From NCBI RefSeq assembly GCF_003660455.1, contig NZ_QZVR01000028.1, positions 1-64,000 on the forward strand: DNA of 64,000 bases, written 5' to 3'. The notes under the pieces are model-generated. The model was not told the DNA's origin, did no database searches, and was given only the letters and a program-made list of their open reading frames with translations. The translations under genes were made by a program, and so were the position numbers. The DNA is from Nocardioides ferulae (lineage in GTDB: Bacteria > Actinomycetota > Actinomycetes > Propionibacteriales > Nocardioidaceae). Shown here in pieces: positions 43,020-49,230 of this stretch (its first letter is position 1; each line of letters starts with the position of its first letter).

Positions 43020-43673
43020 ATGTCCATCGACCACACCCACCACAGCCACCCCCCTGCGGCCGGCCCCGTGCGCGCTCGCGGCACCGGCCGCCGAGTCCGC
43101 CGAGCGGCCCGACTGCTGCCGGCGCTCGCCCTGGCCCTCACCCTGGCCGCCTGCGGCGACGACGACGGCGACGCCACCCCCGAGACCACGGCCGCCGAGA
43201 CCGGAGGCATCGTGGTCCAGGACGCCTGGGTCCGGGCCACCGAGGGCAGCGAGGACCCGTCGATGACCGGCGCGTTCATGGTGCTCGAGAACGATGGCGA
43301 GGACGACGTCGACCTGGTCGGCGCCGCCTCCCCCGTCTCCGGCATGGTCGAACTGCACGAGATGGCCATGGTCGACGGCGACATGGTCATGCAGCAGGTC
43401 GACGGCGGCATCACCATCACCGCGGGCCGGGGCAAGGTGCTCGAGCCGGGCGGCTACCACGTGATGCTGATGGGCCTCACCGACCCGCTCGCCCCCGGCG
43501 ACGAGGTGGAGCTGACCCTCGAGTTCTCCGACGGCTCCGAGCAGACGCTCACCGCGCCGGTCAAGGAGTTCACCGAGGAGGAGGGCCACTACCACGAGCC
43601 CGGGACCGAGGAGCACGGCCACGACGACTCCTCCGAGGAGTCGATGTCCGACAGCGGGCACGGCGACTCGTGA
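43020..43673 (+). CDS. PCu(A)C-type extracytoplasmic copper chaperone (lipoprotein)
   Basis: The protein has 217 residues. The N-terminus is His-rich (IDHTHHSHPP) before a hydrophobic segment and the lipobox LTLAAC. The DUF461/PCu(A)C fold carries the copper ligands MVELHEMAM, VMQQVDGGI and GGYHVMLMGL (the H-x10-M...H-x-M pattern). A His/Asp/Glu-rich tail (EEGHYHEPGTEEHGHDD) may also bind metal. GGAGG lies just before the ATG. It overlaps the DyP gene by 4 bases, matching the Streptomyces ecuC-dtpA arrangement, where it supplies copper. Confidence 0.9.
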   Translation: MSIDHTHHSHPPAAGPVRARGTGRRVRRAARLLPALALALTLAACGDDDGDATPETTAAETGGIVVQDAWVRATEGSEDPSMTGAFMVLENDGEDDVDLVGAASPVSGMVELHEMAMVDGDMVMQQVDGGITITAGRGKVLEPGGYHVMLMGLTDPLAPGDEVELTLEFSDGSEQTLTAPVKEFTEEEGHYHEPGTEEHGHDDSSEESMSDSGHGDS

Positions 43674-44881
43674 CCGCCCGGGTCGGCCGACGGGCCCTGC
43701 TGGGCTACGCCGGCTCCGCCGCGGCGGGCGCCGCCGTCGCCGGGACGGCCGGGGCCGTCGCCTGGTCGCAGGAGCAGGATCATCCGGCCGACCCGGCCAC
43801 CGGCGCCTCCCCCGCCGGCCGCAGCCACTCGCCGTACGGCGTGCACCAGCCGGGCGTGGCGGCACCGACTCCCCAGGCGGTGACCCTGGTCGCGCTGGAC
43901 CTGCGATCCGGCGTCGACCGGGACGCGTTGGCGCGGCTGCTGCGGCTGTGGACCGGCGACATCGAGGCGCTCACCCAGGGGCGCGGCGCGCCCGGCGACA
44001 CCACCCCGTGGCTGGCCACGGCCGGGGCCGACCTCACCGTCACGGTGGGCGTCGGTCCCGGCCCGGTGCGCGCCGGTCTGCTGCCGGGGCTCGACGGGTT
44101 CGGCGAGATCCCACCGATGCGCCACGACCGGCTCGAGGAGCGGTGGTCCGGTGGCGACCTGCTGGTCTCGGTGGGCGGACGTGACGGCACCACCGTCGGT
44201 CACGCCGTACGCCGCCTGACCGCGGACGCGGAGCCGTTCGCGCGGCTGCGCTGGCGCCAGCACGGATCCTGGAACGGGCTCGACGGCGAGCAGCGGCCGG
44301 TCACCGGTCGCAACCTGTTCGGGCAGGTCGACGGCTCCCGCAACCCGCAGCCGGGCACCGACCTGTTCGACCAGACGGTGTGGGTGCGCAGCGGAGCATG
44401 GGCCGGCGGAACCACGCTGGCGTTGCGGCGGATCCGGATGGACCTGGCCACGTGGGACGAGCTGACCCGCGACGAGCAGGAGCGCTCGACCGGCCGCGAC
44501 CTGGCCGCGGGGGCACCGCTGACCGGCGGCGTGGAGTCCGACGACGTCGACCTCCTCGCCCGGGCCGACGGCCGCTTCGTGGTCGCGCGCGACGCCCACG
44601 TCCGTCGTTCCCACCCCGCGAGCAACCAGGGTCGGCGGATCTTCCGCAAGGGCGCGAACTACTCCGTCGAGGAGTGGACCGACGGGGGTCTCCGGGTCGA
44701 GTCGGGGCTGCTGTTCCAGAGCTTCCAGGCCGACCTGACCGACCAGTTCGTGCGGGTCCAGCGCACCGTCGACGAGCTCGACGCTCTCAACGAGTGGACC
44801 ACCGCGATCGGATCGGCCGCCTTCGCCATCCTGCCCGGCTTCGAGAAGGGCTCCTGGCTCGGAGAGCCGCTCCTCACCTGA
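43670..44881 (+). CDS. Dyp-type heme peroxidase, Tat-exported
   Basis: The protein has 403 residues. A Tat signal (RVGRRALLGYAGSAAAGAAVAGTAG) is followed by the DyP domain: GQVDGSRNP (GxxDG catalytic Asp), AHVRRSHPASN with the heme-ligand His, GRRIFRKGANY with the catalytic Arg and the FEKG-type end. It oxidises substrates with hydrogen peroxide outside the membrane. The GTG start overlaps the copper-chaperone stop by 4 bases. In Streptomyces the orthologous DtpA works with copper proteins; a comparable coupling is likely here. Confidence 0.93.
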   Translation: MTARVGRRALLGYAGSAAAGAAVAGTAGAVAWSQEQDHPADPATGASPAGRSHSPYGVHQPGVAAPTPQAVTLVALDLRSGVDRDALARLLRLWTGDIEALTQGRGAPGDTTPWLATAGADLTVTVGVGPGPVRAGLLPGLDGFGEIPPMRHDRLEERWSGGDLLVSVGGRDGTTVGHAVRRLTADAEPFARLRWRQHGSWNGLDGEQRPVTGRNLFGQVDGSRNPQPGTDLFDQTVWVRSGAWAGGTTLALRRIRMDLATWDELTRDEQERSTGRDLAAGAPLTGGVESDDVDLLARADGRFVVARDAHVRRSHPASNQGRRIFRKGANYSVEEWTDGGLRVESGLLFQSFQADLTDQFVRVQRTVDELDALNEWTTAIGSAAFAILPGFEKGSWLGEPLLT

Positions 44882-44911
44882 GCCGCACGACCCCGCCGAC
44901 CGGGGAGCACG

Positions 44912-45610
44912 TCAGCCCCCGAGATGCTTGAGGGCCTCACGCCGCGAGAGGCCGGACAACCTGTCCCCGAGCCGATCGACCTCGGCCCGCACCCAGTCGG
45001 GGTCGGTGCGTGCATAGTCGCGCAGCGCCCAGCCGATCGCCTTGCGCAGCCAGAACGTCGGGTCCTCGGCATTGGCCTCGACCACGGCGCGCAGCAACCC
45101 GGCGTCGGTCTCGGCCTTGTCGCCGACCTGGCAGAGCACCGCGGCGCGCCGGGTCCACAGGTCCCGGTCGTCGGCCCAGCCCAGCATGACCGGCGTGACC
45201 TCGGGACGGTACGCCGCGAGCACGTCGCCGATCGGATGCGTGGCCAGCTCGTCGACCAGGTCCCACCACGCGCCGGTGACGACGAGGTGCCGCAGCAGGG
45301 GCAGCGCCTCGGGGTCGAGCCACCCGCGGGCCTGCCGGTGCCGCACCAGCTTGATCGCGGCGTACCGCTCCTCGCGGTGGGTGGCCTCCTCCCAGAGGAG
45401 GAGCACGGTGGCCTCCCACGTCGGCCGGTCAGGGGGCCGCCACGGTCCGAGGACCGGCCGCAGGGCGTCCCGGAGCTGCGGCGAGCCCAGCCCGAGGAAG
45501 GGCATCGCCGACTTCATGTAGTGCTGCTGGGCCTCGCCCCGGGCGGGGTCTGCCCGCTCGGCCAGGGCGGCGCGCAGCCGCCTCACCAGTCCGTCGTCCG
45601 CCCCACCCAC
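44912..45610 (-). CDS. AlkD-like DNA alkylation repair protein
   Basis: The protein has 232 residues, built of HEAT-like helical repeats: EAQQHYMKSAMPFLGLGSPQLRDALRP, the TWEATVLLLWEEATHREERYAAIKLV and the WWDLVDELATHPIG motif, then WTRRAAVLCQVG and FWLRKAIGWALRDYARTDPDWV. This is the DNA alkylation repair (AlkD/AlkC-like) family, a base-excision glycosylase for 3- and 7-methylpurines. The GTG start is followed by the conserved region. It is a single gene. Confidence 0.92.
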   Translation of the reverse strand: MGGADDGLVRRLRAALAERADPARGEAQQHYMKSAMPFLGLGSPQLRDALRPVLGPWRPPDRPTWEATVLLLWEEATHREERYAAIKLVRHRQARGWLDPEALPLLRHLVVTGAWWDLVDELATHPIGDVLAAYRPEVTPVMLGWADDRDLWTRRAAVLCQVGDKAETDAGLLRAVVEANAEDPTFWLRKAIGWALRDYARTDPDWVRAEVDRLGDRLSGLSRREALKHLGG

Positions 45611-45619
45611 GGTCCGACG

Positions 45620-45844
45620 CTACGCCGACCGGCGGACGCCCTCGGTCGGGGTTCCTGCCGCTGCACCGCCAGGCCGCCCCGGGAGGTGGTTGCCGTAGGG
45701 GTTCGCCTCGCACATGTCGTAGGCGTCTCCGAAGTCGGGGTCGAGCCACCCGACCTCGGGCACGTCCACGATGAGCTTGTGACACTCACTGCATCGGGCC
45801 ACGGGTTGGTGGGTCAACGGTGTCTCACGCCACCAGGTCTTCAC
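45620..45844 (-). CDS. Small hypothetical protein with a CxxC motif
   Basis: The protein has 74 residues. After a short start (KTWWRETPLTHQPVARCSECHKLIVDVPEVGWLD) it contains a CSEC pair, which could bind zinc with other residues, and a C-terminal Gly/Ala-rich tail. GTG at 45844 is chosen because the longer version adds unrelated low-complexity residues. It lies between the alkylation-repair gene and tRNA-Val on the minus strand. Function unknown; coding status moderately sure. Confidence 0.5.
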   Translation of the reverse strand: MKTWWRETPLTHQPVARCSECHKLIVDVPEVGWLDPDFGDAYDMCEANPYGNHLPGRPGGAAAGTPTEGVRRSA

Positions 45845-45926
45845 GTCTCCACCATCGGCAGGCGAAGGAGAAACCCGAGGGACTCGGCCCCGTGACGAGG
45901 GTGATGCCAGCGACACGGGGTCTCGG

Positions 45927-45998
45927 TGGGCGCAGAGGGGATCGAACCCCCGACCGCTGGTTTGTAAGACCAGTGCTCTACCGCTGAGCTATGCGCCC
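45927..45998 (-). tRNA. tRNA-Val (UAC)
   Basis: On the minus strand a complete cloverleaf: acceptor GGGCGCA/TGCGCCC, D arm GCTC-AGCGGTA-GAGC, anticodon arm CTGGT-CTTACAA-ACCAG with anticodon TAC (decodes GUA), and T arm GGGGG-TTCGATC-CCCTC. Discriminator A; CCA is not encoded. About 72 nt. Confidence 0.92.
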
Positions 45999-46033
45999 TG
46001 GCTCCGGCGGCGTGGCTCGTCGGAGGCGCGGTC

Positions 46034-46064
46034 AGGCTACGCGACACGTCGGGCGGGCGCGCAA
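46034..46064 (-). promoter_or_regulatory. Candidate promoter of tRNA-Val
   Basis: On the minus strand a TTGCGC-like -35 (46064-46059) and a TAGCCT -10 (46039-46034), spaced 19 bp. The expected start would be near 46027, ahead of the tRNA at 45998. Confidence 0.4.
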
Positions 46065-46102
46065 CCGAGGCGCGGTCGCGGGACGAGCGCCCGCGGAGAT
46101 GG

Positions 46103-46140
46103 GTCGAGCCGCTGGCGTCTCGGGTCACCAGCGGCTCGAC
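46103..46140 (-). terminator. Long hairpin between ahpE and tRNA-Val
   Basis: Perfect 13-base arms GTCGAGCCGCTGG and CCAGCGGCTCGAC around a 12-base loop, 89 bases beyond the stop of the minus-strand peroxiredoxin gene. It lies just before the tRNA promoter, so a terminator is likely, though no T-run follows. The rest of the 46000-46228 gap shows nothing else. Confidence 0.5.
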
Positions 46141-46228
46141 ATGGACAAGCCTAGGCAGGGCCCGGTGAGGTCGGGAGCGGATCGGCGGATTTGGCCGATG
46201 CCGGTCCAGACCAGTCGGCGGGTTCGGC

Positions 46229-46693
46229 TCAGGCGAGCGCGGTCAGCTGCCGCAGGTGCTCGTCGAGGTCGCGCCCGTCGGGCATGGCGTTGTGCACCGC
46301 CCACCGGACCAGCCCCTGCTTGTCGACGACGTACGACGAGCGGCGGGCCGCCCCGGTGCGCTCGTCGAAGACGTCGTAGGCGCGGGCGACCTCGCCATGG
46401 GGCCAGAAGTCGGAGAGCAGCGGGAAGTTCAGGCCGTCGGAGTCGGCGAATGCCCGCAGCGAGAACATCGGGTCGCAGGAGATCGCCAGCACCTCGCTGT
46501 CGAAGGTCATGAACTCGGCTAGCCGGTCGCGGACACCGGACATCTCGCCGGTGCAGACCCCGGAGAACGCGTAGGGGTAGAAGAGGATCGCGACGGCCTT
46601 GCGCCCCCGGAAGTCGGACAGCGTCACGTCCTGGCCGAACTGGTCGCGGAGCGTGAAGTCCGGCGCCGGGCCGCCGATCGTGAGGCCGGTCAT
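46229..46693 (-). CDS. ahpE: AhpE-like peroxiredoxin
   Basis: The protein has 154 residues and a peroxiredoxin fold: PAPDFTLRDQFGQDVTLSDFRGRKAVAILFYPYAFSGVCTGEM with the peroxidatic Cys, then LLSDFWPHGEVARAYDVFD and VVDKQGLVRWAV. The usual PxxxTxxC motif here is PYAFSGVC, Ser for Thr. A further Cys (AISCDP) is absent in my recollection of mycobacterial AhpE and might allow a disulphide. It reduces peroxides using a thiol partner. In mycobacteria ahpE sits next to the DUF3052 gene; here an acyl-CoA synthetase separates them. Confidence 0.92.
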   Translation of the reverse strand: MTGLTIGGPAPDFTLRDQFGQDVTLSDFRGRKAVAILFYPYAFSGVCTGEMSGVRDRLAEFMTFDSEVLAISCDPMFSLRAFADSDGLNFPLLSDFWPHGEVARAYDVFDERTGAARRSSYVVDKQGLVRWAVHNAMPDGRDLDEHLRQLTALA

Positions 46694-46751
46694 CGGCCCG
46701 AGGTGGGATGCGGCTGCTGCATGCCCGTCATCCTCGCACCTGCCGCCGACG

Positions 46752-48443
46752 TCACCGACTCCCGCCCCGGTCGCCCGGCTCGTCCTGCTCGTCGTGCTCG
46801 CCGTGGGTGAGCAGCTCGCGCTTGAGCACCTTGCCGGTGGCGTTGCGCGGCAGCTCGGGCAGGAACACGATCTCGCGCGGGACCTTGTAGCGGGCCAGGT
46901 TCTGCTTGACCCAGTCCTTGAGGTCCTCCTCGGAGCAGGAGGCGCCGTCGTCGAGCACGACGAAGGCGCGCAGCCGCTTGCCGTAGCCGGGGTCGTCCAC
47001 GCCGACCGCGGCCACGTCGTGCACCGCCCGGTGGCGGGCGAGGCAGTCCTCGACCTCCTTGGGGAAGACGTTCTCGCCCCCGGAGACGATCATCTCGTCG
47101 TCGCGGCCCTCGACGTAGAGCCGTCCGTCGTCGCCGAACCGACCGACGTCGCCGGTCGACATGAGCCCGTCGACGATGTCCTTGTGGCCGCCGCCGGTGT
47201 AGCCCTCGAACAGCAGTCCGTTGCCGACGAAGATCCGCCCCGACTCACCGACCGGGAGCTCCTGGCCGTCGGCGTCGAGGATCTTCACGACGGTGGCGTA
47301 CGGCGGCTTGCCGGCGGAGCCGGGCGCCGCCCGGAGGTCCTCGGGGGTGGCGATGGAGGCCCAGGCGACCTCGGTGGACCCGTAGATGTTGTAGAGGTTG
47401 TCCCCGAAGTGGTCCATCCAGGAGAGCGCGAGATCGCCGGGCAGCGCCGACCCGGACGAGGCCACCACCTGCACCCGGGTCAGGTCGTGACGCGCGAGCC
47501 GCTCCTCCGGCAGCGCCATGATCCGCTGCAGCATCACCGGGATCACCACCAGGGAGTCGCAGCGTTCGCTCTCGAGGACGTCGAGGCAGTCCTCGGGGTC
47601 GAACCTGCGGCGCAGCACCAGCGTCGAGCCGAGCAGCATGGCCAGCGCCATGTGGGCGAAGCCCCAGGTGTGGAACAGCGGCGCGGCCACGTGGGTGCGC
47701 CAGCCGTGGCGCAGCGGCATCCGCGAGAGCAGCGCGACGGCGGCGTCGATGCCCGCCTCGGCCCGAGGCGCCCCCTTGGGGGTGCCCGTGGTCCCCGAGG
47801 TCAAGATGATGATCCGGCCGTGCCGGTCCGGTGGGTCGAGGTCGGCGTCGGAGCGGCCCTGGACGAGCTCCTCGACCGTGAGTGTGCCCGAGTGGTGCGA
47901 GCCCGAGGCGTCCTGCTCCTCGGTCCACGCGAGCACCCGCTGGGGCGACTCGGCGTCGGCGAGCAGCTCGGTGAACTCCTCGTCGTGGATCACCACCTGC
48001 GGCTGCTCCCGCTCGAGGACGTCGACCAGCTGCGGACCGGCGAACGCGGTGTTGAGGTAGAGCAGGTCGGCGCCGAGCTTGGTCGCGGCGATGGACGCCT
48101 CGACGAAGCCCCGGTGGTTGCGGCACATCAGCGCGACTCCGTCGCCCTCGCCCACGCCCAGCTCGGCGAGGGCGCGGGCCAGGGCGTTGCTCCGCCGGTG
48201 CAGGTCACCGAAGGTGACCGAGCCGCGCTCGTCGACCACTCCGGGACGGTCGGGGAAGCGCAGCGCGAGGGAGGCGAAGCCTCCCGCGGGGCCGGTCCCC
48301 CAGGTCCTGAGGGTGCGGGCCAGTCCGGCCAGCACCCGCGGGGAGTAGGGCCGGATGACGCCGGCGGTGCCGAGCACCTTCAGGCCGGTGCCCGCGGCAC
48401 CGGCGCGCAGGCGCAGTCTGTCGAGGACGTGTTGGTCGGCCAC
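46752..48443 (-). CDS. Long-chain fatty-acid-CoA ligase-like enzyme
   Basis: The protein has 563 residues and the adenylate-forming signatures: ILTSGTTGTPKGAPRAEAG, IYGSTEVAWAS, GLMSTGDVGRFGDDGRLYVEGRDDEMIVSGGENVFPKEVED, and a terminal RNATGKVLKRELL with the catalytic Lys. The length and STEV motif resemble the FadD12/FadD2-like group. It likely activates a fatty acid to the CoA ester. The start is GTG at 48443. It interrupts the conserved ahpE-DUF3052 pairing, which suggests insertion. Substrate unknown. Confidence 0.9.
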   Translation of the reverse strand: MADQHVLDRLRLRAGAAGTGLKVLGTAGVIRPYSPRVLAGLARTLRTWGTGPAGGFASLALRFPDRPGVVDERGSVTFGDLHRRSNALARALAELGVGEGDGVALMCRNHRGFVEASIAATKLGADLLYLNTAFAGPQLVDVLEREQPQVVIHDEEFTELLADAESPQRVLAWTEEQDASGSHHSGTLTVEELVQGRSDADLDPPDRHGRIIILTSGTTGTPKGAPRAEAGIDAAVALLSRMPLRHGWRTHVAAPLFHTWGFAHMALAMLLGSTLVLRRRFDPEDCLDVLESERCDSLVVIPVMLQRIMALPEERLARHDLTRVQVVASSGSALPGDLALSWMDHFGDNLYNIYGSTEVAWASIATPEDLRAAPGSAGKPPYATVVKILDADGQELPVGESGRIFVGNGLLFEGYTGGGHKDIVDGLMSTGDVGRFGDDGRLYVEGRDDEMIVSGGENVFPKEVEDCLARHRAVHDVAAVGVDDPGYGKRLRAFVVLDDGASCSEEDLKDWVKQNLARYKVPREIVFLPELPRNATGKVLKRELLTHGEHDEQDEPGDRGGSR

Positions 48444-48488
48444 GGCGGTCCTGATCGTCGGAGCGGATGTCGGGCAGCGGGTCTCGGC

Positions 48489-48929
48489 TCAGGCGGGGTG
48501 CTTGGGCGCCACCAGCCGGGTGGCCGCCCAGTCCTTGCTGACCGACGCGGTGGTCGTCTGGGCGAGCCCCGCGATCGGCGCCGCCTCCGCGATGTCGGCC
48601 GGGTCCACGGCGTTGGGCCGGCCCACGCGCGGCGTGAGCAGCCAGATCGCCCCGCCACCGACGAGGTCGGTGAGCGCGTCGACGAGACCGTCGACGAGGT
48701 CTCCGTCCTCGCGGCGCCACCACAGCAGCACGGTGTCGACCACGTTGCCGTAGTCGCCGTCGACCATGTCGGCGTCGATCGCCTCCTCGATGGCGACCCG
48801 CAGGTCGTCGTCGCTGTCCTGGTCCCAGCCGAGCTCCTGGACCACCACGCCCGGCTTGAGTCCCAGTCGGGCCGCTGGCCCTGTGGTCGGTCCTGTTTGG
48901 GTGGACCCACCACCCGCGGTCGCGCTCAC
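48489..48929 (-). CDS. DUF3052-family protein (Rv2239c-like)
   Basis: The protein has 146 residues. After a Gly/Thr-rich leader (SATAGGGSTQTGPTTG) it reads LGLKPGVVVQELGWDQDSDDDLRVAIEEAIDADMVDGDYGNVVDTVLLWW and AIWLLTPRVGRPNAVDPADIAEAAPIAGLAQTTTASVSKDWAATRLVAP, the DUF3052 signature. These small proteins are conserved next to aceE in actinobacteria; function is unknown. The GTG at 48929 was chosen because the extra upstream residues are low-complexity. It is divergent from aceE. Confidence 0.88.
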   Translation of the reverse strand: MSATAGGGSTQTGPTTGPAARLGLKPGVVVQELGWDQDSDDDLRVAIEEAIDADMVDGDYGNVVDTVLLWWRREDGDLVDGLVDALTDLVGGGAIWLLTPRVGRPNAVDPADIAEAAPIAGLAQTTTASVSKDWAATRLVAPKHPA

Positions 48930-49230
48930 CGATTCCTCCGATCGTCCGGGCGGCCGCCCCGATGGACGGCCGGTCGAGTGTGCAGTAGTCCAGCGGAGTC
49001 GAGCCCGCCGCGCAACCCGTGGTCGCCTGGTGAGCCCCGCTGAGGCCGCGCTGAGGCCCCGCGGTGGCCCCGCGGTGGCCCCGCCGGGGCCAGGCGAGTG
49101 GCCCGGCCAGCGCACCGTTCGGGAGGCCGGCGAGGGCCGCCGAGGGCCGGGGCGGCCGCCGCCGCCGGGGCTACCCGCAGGTAGCCCCGGCGGCGTCCGG
49201 GCCCTTCGGGCCGCGTGCAACCATGAGGGG
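48930..49230. other. Divergent region DUF3052/aceE with short tandem repeats and strong hairpins
   Basis: This 301-base gap has no convincing gene. It contains a run of about 11-12-bp GC-rich repeats (CCCCGCGGTGG and variants) at 49034-49091, then a 16-bp-stem hairpin at 49160-49195, then a small hairpin GGCCC-ttc-GGGCC near 49200 and the GAGGGG ribosome-binding site of aceE. Confidence 0.6.
49160..49195 (+). repeat. 16-bp perfect hairpin in the aceE leader
   Basis: Left arm CGCCGCCGGGGCTACC (49160-49175), a 4-base CGCA loop, right arm GGTAGCCCCGGCGGCG (49180-49195). It is 35 bases before the aceE start. A terminator directly before a start codon would be odd, so attenuation, transcript stability or a leader regulatory structure is more likely. 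Confidence 0.65.

Noticed and set aside
45841..46128. Small minus-strand frame spanning tRNA-Val
   Set aside because: It reads through the tRNA gene, which is unmistakable.
49034..49091. CRISPR-like tandem repeats before aceE
   Set aside because: Units are only about 11-12 bp, contiguous, and without unique spacers or cas genes; this is a simple GC-rich repeat.
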